NCBI GenBank assembly: GCA_018814505.1
Contig: JAHIZQ010000159.1
Coordinates: 1-6,759, forward strand
Reading direction: 5' to 3'
Length of the DNA: 6,759 nucleotides
Origin: Candidatus Omnitrophota bacterium
GTDB lineage: Bacteria; Omnitrophota; Gorgyraeia; Tantalellales; Tantalellaceae
Shown in pieces: positions 1 through 6,315 of this stretch. The notes beneath the pieces are model-generated. The model was not told where the DNA came from and searched no databases. It was given only the letters and a program-made list of their open reading frames with translations. Each line of letters begins with the position of its first letter. Positions within the stretch are counted from its first letter, which is position 1. The position numbers were made by a program, and so were the translations under genes.

Positions 1-2
1 AA

Positions 3-902
3 GAAACATTTTTACAGAAACTGAACAAGCAAAAGGTATCATACCTTTTCATAGCTTTGCCAGCGGTGTTGTTTTTTGTGTTTCAATTGGCACCAGTTTT
101 TATTTCCTTTTTATGGTCTTTCACCAGGTATGATGTTATTCATCCCCCGGTTTTTGTTGGGTTGGATAACTACAAAAACATACTTTTCAATGATCCGCTT
201 TTCTGGAAAGCAATCGGCAACACCTTAGTGTATGTGGTTGGTGTTGTTCCCATAGGAATATGTTTTTCGCTTATCTTAGCTGTAGCCATAGACCAAAAAA
301 TCAAGTTCAAAAATTTCTTTAAATCAATATTTTTTCTTCCAACAGTTACCGCTATAGTCGCGGTTTCCGTTATATGGAAGTGGTTGTATGCTGGTGAAAA
401 ATATGGTCTTCTTAACTATTTGATTATGAAACTAGGGTTTCAGCCTATTGATTGGCTGGCAAGCCCGGCGTGGACAATGCCTTCCATAATGATAATGTCA
501 ATATGGGCCGGAGTGGGCTACAACATGATATTGTTTCTGGCAGGGCTTCAAACTATTCCACATGTTATGTATGAAGCCGCTGAGATAGACGGTGCCGGGT
601 TTTGGAAGAAGTTTTTTCATGTAACACTGCCGCTTTTAAAACCAACGATAGTTTTTGTAACAATGATGAGTTTTATTTTCAGTTTTCAGGTTTTTGAGCA
701 GGTCTATATCATGACAGGCGGTCAAGGTGGGATAGGTGGTGTGCTAAACAGCGCTCTTACAATAGTTGCGTATTTGTATGACAAAGGGTTTCAAAAGTTC
801 CAGATGGGTTACGCTTCAGCTTTGGCCTACATAATATTTTTGTGCATATTTGTGCTGACTTTAGTAAATAAGCGATTAATGAAAACGGATATAGAGTATT
901 GA
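3..902 (+). CDS. Carbohydrate ABC transporter permease, MalF/UgpA type (5' end cut by window)
   Basis: One of two membrane-spanning subunits of a sugar ABC importer. The frame is open to the left edge, and codons before the TTG at 57 already read like the family's N-terminus (KLNKQKVSYLFIALPAVLFF), so that TTG is an internal Leu and the true start lies just outside. About six hydrophobic segments are visible. The first covers bases 42-116; others lie near 222-290, 330-390, 474-545, 645-690 and 810-870. The cytoplasmic EAA loop that docks on the ATPase is clear at 573-632: EAAEIDGAG, then LP after the usual spacing. A Pro-rich first periplasmic loop with GLDNYKNI is typical of the family. An 82-base gap separates it from its partner permease. 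Class is firm. The substrate is not shown by the sequence; the downstream GH113-like enzymes suggest manno-oligosaccharides or similar beta-linked oligosaccharides. Confidence 0.93.
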   Translation, partial: ETFLQKLNKQKVSYLFIALPAVLFFVFQLAPVFISFLWSFTRYDVIHPPVFVGLDNYKNILFNDPLFWKAIGNTLVYVVGVVPIGICFSLILAVAIDQKIKFKNFFKSIFFLPTVTAIVAVSVIWKWLYAGEKYGLLNYLIMKLGFQPIDWLASPAWTMPSIMIMSIWAGVGYNMILFLAGLQTIPHVMYEAAEIDGAGFWKKFFHVTLPLLKPTIVFVTMMSFIFSFQVFEQVYIMTGGQGGIGGVLNSALTIVAYLYDKGFQKFQMGYASALAYIIFLCIFVLTLVNKRLMKTDIEY

Positions 903-921
903 TGGTCGAAAGAGATGTCTG

Positions 922-949
922 TAGTGACACAAACACGCTTGTATCACTA
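922..949 (+). other. Intergenic stem-loop between the two permease genes
   Basis: Bases 922-930 (TAGTGACAC) and 941-949 (GTATCACTA) are inverted repeats that pair at 8 of 9 positions, with one C-A mismatch, around a 10-base loop. No T-run follows, so it is not a standard intrinsic terminator. It sits in an 82-base spacer between genes that in many sugar ABC operons almost touch. It could be an mRNA stability or processing element, or a DNA-binding site with dyad symmetry. Chance is also possible at this length. Confidence 0.3.
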
Positions 950-984
950 AAGCGTCTGGAACGACTAAAAATGGAGAACATATT

Positions 985-1833
985 ATGAGTCAGGATCTTG
1001 GGATAAGAAAAGATTCGTTAGCAATTAAAACATGTGTGTATGCGTTTCTTATTGCCGGCGCTTTGACTATGGCGTTGCCATATGTATGGATGTTTGTAAC
1101 TTCTATTAAACCGTTAGAAGAGATACAATCGTATCCTCCCAGTTTTGTGGTTAAAAACCCGACCTTGGAGCCATATATGGATCTTTTCAAAATGGTTCCG
1201 ATGGTACGGTATCTGTTTAATAGCCTTTTTGTCGCGGGTGCTATCACTCTTTTTAATGTTTTTGCTACGTCACTTGCCGGGTATGCGTTTGCAAAGCACA
1301 AGTTTTGGGGTAGAGATAAACTCTTCCTTATTTTCTTGGGATCTTTGATGATTCCTTGGCAGGTAAACATAATTCCAGGATTTGTTATTGTAAAAAAACT
1401 TGGGTGGCTTAATACATACAGAGGCCTGATTATCCCTTCAATGGCATGGTGCGCATTCGGCATTTTTCTTAATCGTCAATTCATTTACAGTATACCAGAT
1501 GATTTAATTGATGCCGCCAGAATAGACGGTTGCTCAGAATTTACAATATATCGGAAAGTAATTTTGCCGTTAATTAAGCCTGTTGTTGCTACTTTGGCTA
1601 TATTTACTTTTCTACAGCAATGGAACAATTTTGTGTGGCCTTTAGTTGTTATTCATACAAGTAATATGCGTACGATACCTTTGGCCTTAGCAGTGCTTAC
1701 AGGGCAGTTTGGAGCAAATTTTGCTATGGTAATGGCTGGCGCAGTTGTAGCAACCTTGCCTATGCTTGTGGTCTATTTGCTCTTCCAGAAATACATTATA
1801 AAAGGAATAGCGATGACGGGGTTAAAGGGGTAA
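985..1833 (+). CDS. Carbohydrate ABC transporter permease, MalG/UgpE type
   Basis: Second membrane subunit of the importer, complete at 282 residues, the normal length for the family. The ATG start has GGAG at 973-976, eight bases upstream. Six membrane segments fall roughly at residues 18-40, 77-103, 113-137, 147-166, 199-221 and 247-270. The EAA loop reads DAARIDGCSEF (176-186) with LP at 194-195; Asp in place of the first Glu is common in this subfamily. WNNFVWPL (213-220) and the C-terminal GIAMTGLKG are further hallmarks of the MalG side. It should form a heterodimer with the upstream permease and pair with an ATPase and a solute-binding protein not present here. The lipoprotein glycosidase follows 46 bases after the stop (13 if the earlier ATG is used), so co-transcription is likely. 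Confidence 0.95.
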   Translation: MSQDLGIRKDSLAIKTCVYAFLIAGALTMALPYVWMFVTSIKPLEEIQSYPPSFVVKNPTLEPYMDLFKMVPMVRYLFNSLFVAGAITLFNVFATSLAGYAFAKHKFWGRDKLFLIFLGSLMIPWQVNIIPGFVIVKKLGWLNTYRGLIIPSMAWCAFGIFLNRQFIYSIPDDLIDAARIDGCSEFTIYRKVILPLIKPVVATLAIFTFLQQWNNFVWPLVVIHTSNMRTIPLALAVLTGQFGANFAMVMAGAVVATLPMLVVYLLFQKYIIKGIAMTGLKG

Positions 1834-1866
1834 TCCTGAATAAAATATGAAAATGGGTTATCAAAA

Positions 1867-1874
1867 AGGAAGGG
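1867..1874 (+). promoter_or_regulatory. Ribosome binding site deciding the lipoprotein start
   Basis: AGGAAGGG lies five bases before the GTG at 1880. The in-frame ATG at 1847 has no comparable site (only GGGG at 1827-1830, about 16 bases away). Starting at 1880 also trims the N-terminus to a compact lipoprotein signal peptide (MKKSYTSF...). I therefore prefer GTG 1880, with ATG 1847 as the alternative (11 more residues). Confidence 0.6.
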
Positions 1875-1879
1875 AAAAA

Positions 1880-3511
1880 GTGAAAAAATCGTATACCTCT
1901 TTTATTTTGGCAATAATCTTAGTGAGTATGGCCGTAGTGAGCATGTCTTGTTCAAAACAAGATATGGCAGGAGGGGAAGGGGCCCCGGAAGTATCCGCTA
2001 CTGTTAGGATAGAACAAGAAGGTGTTTTAGGAAATGAAAATATGGCGTATATTCCGGTTGTAAATACCGAAGTGTCAAGTTTTGATGTAACCCCGGATTG
2101 GGCCCCAGAACCAAATCCTATGGCAACGGTTGATGGAGATATGCTGACGCGTTGGTCTAGTGATTATAGCGCGCAGGAACAGTGGATTTCTTTGGATTTA
2201 GGCCAGGAAAGTGTCGTAAACAGTGTTGTTATTAAGTGGGAAAGAGCGTATGCAACTCGTTATGATATATTGGTTTCAATGGATGGAGAAAACTGGACTT
2301 TGGTGCATTCCGAGAAAAATGGGCAAGGCGGCACGGTGACCGCGTCTTTCCCAGAGGCCAAATGCCGATATGTAAAGATTATGGGCATTGAAAAGGTTAA
2401 TAGCGCGTGGGGGATATCTATTTGGGAAATCGAAATATATGGCCCTGAAAAGCATAATCCACATGCCTTGGTTTCCCAAAAAGACTATGTGCAAAACACT
2501 GAAAAAGATGATATAATAGAGGAGGCGGAAAAGCTGATAAATGAAGTGGCACAGCCGTTAGTTGCGATAGCGGACAAAAGCTTTCAGAAGGGAGTTGTTT
2601 ATACTTCCTGGATGGCAGAAGAGCTTTTACTGTCGGCTTCAGATCTTATGCTTGCGAAACTAAAAAAGAGTGGTTTTGATACTGTGGCTATTATGGTTCC
2701 GGCGTATCAGGACGATCTTGATTCCGCGAACATATACACAAATGATGTTCCGAATGGCGACACACCTACGGAAGAAGCCCTGAAGCACGCGGTGGAAGTT
2801 TGCCATAAGTTGGGGCTTCGTGTTATGATTAAGCCCCATGTTGATCCGCGTACTGATGAAGCTCGAATAAATATTCGCCCTTCATCAGCGTGGTTTGACA
2901 GCTATGAAGAGTTCATTCTTAGATACGCTTGTTTTTGTCAAGAGAACAATGTTGAGATGTTTTCCATAGGTACGGAACTTGAAGCAACTACTTTTGAGAC
3001 TTGGGCCAAACGGTGGAATCAGGTTATTGACAAAGTTAAAGAGAACTATGAAGGAGTTTTAACTTATTCGGCTAATTGGACGGAATATAAGGAAGTGCCG
3101 TTTTGGGATAAAATGGACTTTATCGGGATAGATGCTTATTTTCCATTAACAGAAACAAACAATCCTACGAAAGATCAGCTTAAAAGGGCATGGGAAGACA
3201 AAGCTGACGAAATTGATGGCTGGTTAGTGGAAAAAGGATTAGTGGAAAAAGGCCTTTTATTTACCGAAATTGGGTATCCTTCAAGCGATGGCGCAAATCG
3301 CCAGCCTTGGGTAGCAATAACGAGTGTTGAAGATGAACAGGAACAGGCAGATTGTTTGTCTGCTATGTTTGAAGTAATGTTGCAGAGACCGTGGTTTAAA
3401 GGGTACTACATTTGGCAGTATTTCCCGCAGGAAAGATGGAGTCCTTTAGGTTTTACTGTAAAAGGGAAAAAGGCAGAACAAGTTATAAACAGTTGGATAG
3501 CTCGTGGTTAA
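1880..3511 (+). CDS. Lipoprotein: discoidin-like (F5/8 type C) module plus GH113-like glycoside hydrolase
   Basis: Predicted exported, lipid-anchored endo-acting glycosidase. Numbering from GTG 1880 (543 residues): a signal peptide ends in VVSMSC with candidate lipid Cys 24; the lipobox is imperfect, with Ser at -3 and -1. Residues 59-188 match the F5/8 type C/CBM32 pattern: DGDMLTRWSS, QWISLDLG, YDILVSMDGENW, RYVKI and a closing WEIEIYG. A helical linker follows. Residues 235-543 are a clan GH-A TIM barrel resembling GH113 beta-1,4-mannanases, with MIKPHVD (317-323), SIGTELE carrying the likely acid/base E366, GIDAYFPL (416-423) and FTEIGYPSS carrying the likely nucleophile E463. Both carboxylates are present, so it should be active. 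Mannan is the family's best-known substrate, but this is inference. A 15-base tandem duplication lies shortly before the nucleophile strand. An exported binding-module gene follows 32 bases later. Confidence 0.88.
   Translation: MKKSYTSFILAIILVSMAVVSMSCSKQDMAGGEGAPEVSATVRIEQEGVLGNENMAYIPVVNTEVSSFDVTPDWAPEPNPMATVDGDMLTRWSSDYSAQEQWISLDLGQESVVNSVVIKWERAYATRYDILVSMDGENWTLVHSEKNGQGGTVTASFPEAKCRYVKIMGIEKVNSAWGISIWEIEIYGPEKHNPHALVSQKDYVQNTEKDDIIEEAEKLINEVAQPLVAIADKSFQKGVVYTSWMAEELLLSASDLMLAKLKKSGFDTVAIMVPAYQDDLDSANIYTNDVPNGDTPTEEALKHAVEVCHKLGLRVMIKPHVDPRTDEARINIRPSSAWFDSYEEFILRYACFCQENNVEMFSIGTELEATTFETWAKRWNQVIDKVKENYEGVLTYSANWTEYKEVPFWDKMDFIGIDAYFPLTETNNPTKDQLKRAWEDKADEIDGWLVEKGLVEKGLLFTEIGYPSSDGANRQPWVAITSVEDEQEQADCLSAMFEVMLQRPWFKGYYIWQYFPQERWSPLGFTVKGKKAEQVINSWIARG
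2054..2443 (+). other. Discoidin/F5-8 type C (CBM32-like) domain inside the lipoprotein
   Basis: This segment encodes the beta-sandwich module between the lipid anchor and the catalytic barrel. Diagnostic features are the Asp-Gly-Asp...Thr-Arg-Trp-Ser-Ser turn, Trp-Ile-Ser-Leu-Asp-Leu-Gly, Ser-Met-Asp-Gly-Glu-Asn-Trp, and an Arg-Tyr-Val strand near the end. Modules of this family often bind galactosides, glucosamine or other glycan ends, so it may target the enzyme to substrate or to cell-surface glycans. Ligand not predictable from sequence alone. Confidence 0.8.
3224..3253 (+). repeat. 15-base tandem duplication within the glycosidase gene
   Basis: TTAGTGGAAAAAGGA at 3224-3238 is followed directly by TTAGTGGAAAAAGGC at 3239-3253, matching at 14 of 15 bases. 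It keeps frame and gives LVEKG twice (residues 449-458). The paralogous enzyme at 5056-6174 is a few residues shorter at the matching place, so the extra copy looks like a recent in-frame slippage event. Confidence 0.9.
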
Positions 3512-3530
3512 GTAAGAAAGAATACAAATA

Positions 3531-3537
3531 AGGAGGG
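3531..3537 (+). promoter_or_regulatory. Strong Shine-Dalgarno site of the secreted binding protein
   Basis: AGGAGGG sits six bases before the ATG at 3544. It is a near-perfect anti-16S match and the strongest in the operon, which suggests that the free binding protein is made in larger amounts than its neighbours. Confidence 0.75.
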
Positions 3538-3543
3538 TACAAA

Positions 3544-4143
3544 ATGAAGAAAATAGTGGTATTGGCCGCGATAGTGTGTATACTATTTGCGGGAACGGCT
3601 ATACAAGCTGAGGAAACAACTGAGTCGGCCGTTCTTTTTGATTTTGAAAGCGGTTTACAAGGTTGGGATATTCCTGACTGGGCATACGAGAAACCGGATC
3701 ATGTACAGCAAAGCATAGAGGTTTCCGATAGGTTTGCTAGTGAAGGGAGCCAAAGCCTTAGAATGGATGTTGATTTTCCAGGTGGCAAATGGACAGGCGG
3801 AATAGTCGAGATTATGCAGTTTTTTGATTGGTCCGACTACGATAATGTTGCTTGTGATATCTATTTGCCGGCAGATGCTCCAGAAGGGTTAAAGGCATCA
3901 ATGATATTAACTGTTGGAGATAGCTGGAAATGGGTAGAAATGAGTAGATCTTATGAACTTAAACCTGGGCAGTGGGTAACCCTTAGCGGTGATTTACGGC
4001 CGGGAAGTATTGATTGGCGCAGAGTACAGGTTGATGATTCTTTCCGTCAGGATATACGTAAAATTGACGTACGAGTTTATTCGAATAATAACCCCGCGTA
4101 TACGGGGCCTGTATATATTGATAACGTTAGAATCGAAAGATAG
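3544..4143 (+). CDS. Secreted stand-alone beta-sandwich protein, probably carbohydrate-binding
   Basis: 199 residues. A classic signal peptide (MKKIVVLAAIVCILFAGTA) with likely cleavage after IQA (residue 22) is followed by one domain, about 28-199. The domain opens with LFDFESGLQGW and closes with YIDNVRI, a layout shared by galactose-binding-like sandwiches such as CBM4/11/16/27-type modules and CIA30-like proteins. I cannot assign it to a named family. Trp residues at 41, 46, 83, 128, 144 and 158 are all kept in the paralogue 109 bases downstream, which aligns without gaps at about half identical residues. The most conserved stretch is 105-136 (DIYLP, DAP, GLKA, MILTVG, VEMSRS). No catalytic motif is evident. 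It lies between two GH113-like enzymes, so holding or presenting glycan is the best guess. A non-carbohydrate role cannot be ruled out. Confidence 0.82.
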   Translation: MKKIVVLAAIVCILFAGTAIQAEETTESAVLFDFESGLQGWDIPDWAYEKPDHVQQSIEVSDRFASEGSQSLRMDVDFPGGKWTGGIVEIMQFFDWSDYDNVACDIYLPADAPEGLKASMILTVGDSWKWVEMSRSYELKPGQWVTLSGDLRPGSIDWRRVQVDDSFRQDIRKIDVRVYSNNNPAYTGPVYIDNVRIER

Positions 4144-4168
4144 CTGTTTCGGTATTCGGGATTTTTAA

Positions 4169-4194
4169 GGGGGGTGTTATGTATAGCGCCCCCT
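4169..4194 (+). other. GC-rich hairpin between the two binding-protein genes
   Basis: Bases 4169-4176 (GGGGGGTG) can pair with 4187-4194 (CGCCCCCT) over eight pairs, two of them G-U, around a 10-base loop. The flanks are AT-rich, but no T-run follows on the plus strand, so it is not a canonical terminator. It lies in a 109-base spacer after the gene with the strongest ribosome binding site. A 3' stabilising or processing hairpin that sets different transcript levels for the two paralogues would fit. Confidence 0.45.
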
Positions 4195-4252
4195 GTGTTA
4201 GGCCAGCAAACCGCAGGCATAATAATTCAAAAGATAGGAGAGGAAGTCTAGA

Positions 4253-5011
4253 ATGCGAAATCTTCGAATGTATATTTTTGCTTTAAGTGGGCTAATACTC
4301 GTTGTGTTTGTACTTTTAGTGGCTTTATGTGTACGGAGTTGTTCGAAAGCAACGTTAATTTCAAAGAAAGTTATTCCTGCAAAAACGGCAACTTTAAAGA
4401 AAGAAACTAAGAAAAGCGAAAAGCCGAAAGAAATAAAGAGAGATGTAGATCAGGTGAAAGCTGTCGTGCCTTCATCCGCACCCATAACCGAAGAAAGAGT
4501 GTACTATGACTTTGAAAAAGATCTTAACGGTTGGGAAATTCCATTGTGGGCTCGTGGAAAGAATGATTATGTGGCAAAAAATGTGACATCTTCAAATGAA
4601 GTAGCAATACATGGCAAAAACAGTATGCGAGTGGAAGTGAATTTCCCCGGGGATATTTGGGCCGCGGCATTAGTTGAAATACAGCAATATTTAGATTTAT
4701 CCCCGTATCGGGTAGTTAGCGCGGATATATATTTGCCGCAAGACGCTCCAATAGGGCTTAAAGCCAGAATGATTTTAACCGTGGGAAATAACTGGAAATT
4801 TGTGGAAATGAGCCGAAGTGTTCCTCTAGTTCCGGGAAAATGGGTTACACTTTCTGCGAATATTGAGCCGGGAAGTTACGATTGGAAAAGAATTGTTCCG
4901 GATGATAAATTTGCTGAAGATGTAAGAAAAGTTGCTATACGGGTTGAGTCCAATAGGAAACCAGAATATGAAGGATTGATGTACATTGATAACATTAGGT
5001 GCGGTAAATAA
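4253..5011 (+). CDS. Membrane-anchored paralogue of the secreted binding protein
   Basis: 252 residues. The start is supported by AGGAGAGGA at 4236-4244, eight bases before the ATG. A membrane helix spans about residues 7-26, with a short positive N-terminus suggesting N-in/C-out topology. Cys 26 and Cys 30 are present, but neither sits in a good lipobox (CVRSC has Arg at -2), so a transmembrane anchor is likelier than lipidation. Residues 31-80 are a low-complexity Lys-rich linker. The domain at about 83-250 aligns without gaps to the upstream 199-residue protein, about half identical, from YYDFEKDLNGW to YIDNIR, keeping Trp 94, 99, 136, 181, 197 and 211. Like its partner it has no recognisable catalytic residues and no family I can name. 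It probably arose by local duplication with exchange of a cleavable signal for an anchor and spacer. It precedes the second glycosidase by 44 bases. Confidence 0.82.
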   Translation: MRNLRMYIFALSGLILVVFVLLVALCVRSCSKATLISKKVIPAKTATLKKETKKSEKPKEIKRDVDQVKAVVPSSAPITEERVYYDFEKDLNGWEIPLWARGKNDYVAKNVTSSNEVAIHGKNSMRVEVNFPGDIWAAALVEIQQYLDLSPYRVVSADIYLPQDAPIGLKARMILTVGNNWKFVEMSRSVPLVPGKWVTLSANIEPGSYDWKRIVPDDKFAEDVRKVAIRVESNRKPEYEGLMYIDNIRCGK

Positions 5012-5055
5012 CAAACGTGAATTACAAAAACTTATGATGTGGGAAAGGAAATGTT

Positions 5056-6174
5056 ATGGTTGGGAAAAATGCTAAAAAGAAAAAAAATGTCGAAGAAAAA
5101 TTAGATAAAAAAATGAGGAAAAACAATATTACACAGCTTTTGCCGGGCATTATTTCGCTATTAGTTGTTCTCGCGTTATTTCTTGGCATAAAACTTTTTA
5201 GTGGTCCTAAAGCGGCTGAAGATTTTCAAAAAGGTATGGGCTATGTTACCTGGTCGGAAGAGGGATATCTTACTTCCGGTTCAGATGAATCCCTGACAAA
5301 ACTTAGTGAAACAGGCACAAATTGGGTAAGCGTACTTGTGACGTGGTATCAAACAACGCCTTGGTCAGGCGATATTCACCCCACCGCAAAAACTCCTTCT
5401 GATGAGGCTATGGTGCATGTTATTAGGAAAGCACATGAATTAGGCATGAAAGTTATGCTGAAACCGCATCTTGATTTGTTGGACAAATCTGATGGCAGTT
5501 GGCGGGGAGAAATCGGTGCGACACAGGAAGCAGAATGGGATGAGTGGTTTGACAAGTATCGTAAATATATGATGCATTATGTTGATATCGCTAATAAGGA
5601 AAATGTGGAAATGATTTGTATAGGAACAGAATTATCAACATCCGCGACGGTCAAGGGATATCTTTGGCGAGATTTGATCGAAAAGATAAAAAGTAAGTAT
5701 TCAGGTCTTTTAACTTATGCCGCTCATTGGGACAGGTATCTTGACATAAGGTTTTGGGATTTGTTAGATTATGTGGGCATTAACGCGTATTTTCCCTTAA
5801 CAGAAAACATGGTTCCCACATATGCGGAATTGAAAGCAGGGTGGAAAGTTTGGGTTGTTGAAATGGAAAAGTTTCAACGTGTAGTTGGAAAACCCATTAT
5901 ATTTCCCGAAATTGGATGTTCTTCTGCTGACGGTGCTGTTATTAGGCCATGGGAACATATTCCAAGAAGCGAAGTAAATCTTGCCCTTCAAGCTGATTAT
6001 TATAAGGCGCTTTTAGAAACCTTTTGGAACAAAGACTGGTTTAGCGGTCTTTACTGGTGGTATTGGGGAACTAATGTCAGAATGGGCGGAAAATATAATA
6101 GGGGATTTACTCCTCAAAATAAACCTGCTACGGACGTTATAAAAGAATGGTATGCGAAAGCCGTTAGACGATAG
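5056..6174 (+). CDS. Membrane-anchored GH113-like glycoside hydrolase
   Basis: 372 residues, start ATG with AAAGGAA at 5044-5050. A Lys-rich cytoplasmic tail (1-26) is followed by one membrane helix (about 28-48), giving type II topology with the barrel outside. The barrel, about 57-372, parallels the catalytic half of the upstream lipoprotein: KGMGYVTW (59-66), TPSDEAM, MLKPHLD (134-140), CIGTELS with likely acid/base E192, LTYAAHW (219-225), GINAYFPLTE (241-250) and FPEIGCSS with likely nucleophile E285. Both carboxylates are kept. It lacks the discoidin module. The GH113 family is known chiefly for beta-1,4-mannan hydrolysis; that substrate is inferred here. Its C-terminus (RGFTPQNKPATDVIKEW) matches the end of the lipoprotein enzyme, so the protein is full length. 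It is the last gene of the operon. Confidence 0.88.
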   Translation: MVGKNAKKKKNVEEKLDKKMRKNNITQLLPGIISLLVVLALFLGIKLFSGPKAAEDFQKGMGYVTWSEEGYLTSGSDESLTKLSETGTNWVSVLVTWYQTTPWSGDIHPTAKTPSDEAMVHVIRKAHELGMKVMLKPHLDLLDKSDGSWRGEIGATQEAEWDEWFDKYRKYMMHYVDIANKENVEMICIGTELSTSATVKGYLWRDLIEKIKSKYSGLLTYAAHWDRYLDIRFWDLLDYVGINAYFPLTENMVPTYAELKAGWKVWVVEMEKFQRVVGKPIIFPEIGCSSADGAVIRPWEHIPRSEVNLALQADYYKALLETFWNKDWFSGLYWWYWGTNVRMGGKYNRGFTPQNKPATDVIKEWYAKAVRR

Positions 6175-6315
6175 GTGCCAGGTCAGAGGTTTTAGCTGAT
6201 GGGTTTTAAAAGAGGTTCTCTCTTGTTAGTAAGTGAAGAGGGGAGGGATTTGTTGGGGGATATATCCCCAACACCTAAAACCTGACTCCCCCCGCCACGG
6301 CGCAAATATACCGCA
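6175..6315. other. Convergent intergenic region with nested inverted repeats
   Basis: This 141-base spacer separates the operon from the minus-strand gene and carries no open frame. Bases 6251-6259 (TGTTGGGGG) pair with 6265-6273 (TCCCCAACA), nine pairs including one G-U, around ATATA. A longer imperfect pair joins 6182-6203 to 6267-6286 with 18 of 20 matches plus a two-base bulge, and GGGGAG (6240-6245) can pair with CTCCCC (6286-6291). Several of these are mutually exclusive. No T-run follows on either strand, so a factor-independent terminator is not demonstrated, although transcripts from both sides probably end here. Confidence 0.6.
6251..6273. terminator. Possible terminator-like hairpin shared by convergent genes
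   Basis: A compact nine-pair stem with a five-base loop lies 76 bases past the glycosidase stop and 42 bases past the minus-strand gene's stop. Its position suits transcript ends from both directions. Neither strand shows the U-rich tail of an intrinsic terminator (CCTAAAACC on plus, AATCCC on minus), so it may instead be a 3'-end stabiliser. Confidence 0.35.

Noticed and set aside
57..59. TTG as the start of the first permease
   Set aside because: The frame continues upstream to the window edge with typical permease N-terminal sequence, and no ribosome binding site precedes this codon.
990..1463. 157-codon open frame on the minus strand
   Set aside because: It lies wholly inside the MalG-type permease gene, has no recognisable domain, and the plus-strand gene is unmistakable.
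4169..4194. Intrinsic terminator between the paralogous binding genes
   Set aside because: The stem is good but no T-run follows on the plus strand, and the next gene has its own ribosome binding site in the same direction.
4195..4223. Possible promoter with CATAAT at 4218-4223
   Set aside because: There is no acceptable -35 element at the right distance (GTGTTA), so an internal promoter is not supported.
4278..4344. Lipobox at Cys 26 or Cys 30 of the 252-residue protein
   Set aside because: Cys 26 is preceded by Leu and Cys 30 by Val-Arg-Ser, neither a good signal peptidase II site; a plain membrane anchor fits better.
6175..6315. CRISPR or tRNA gene in the convergent spacer
   Set aside because: There are no regularly spaced direct repeats, and no cloverleaf or T-loop motif could be found by reading.
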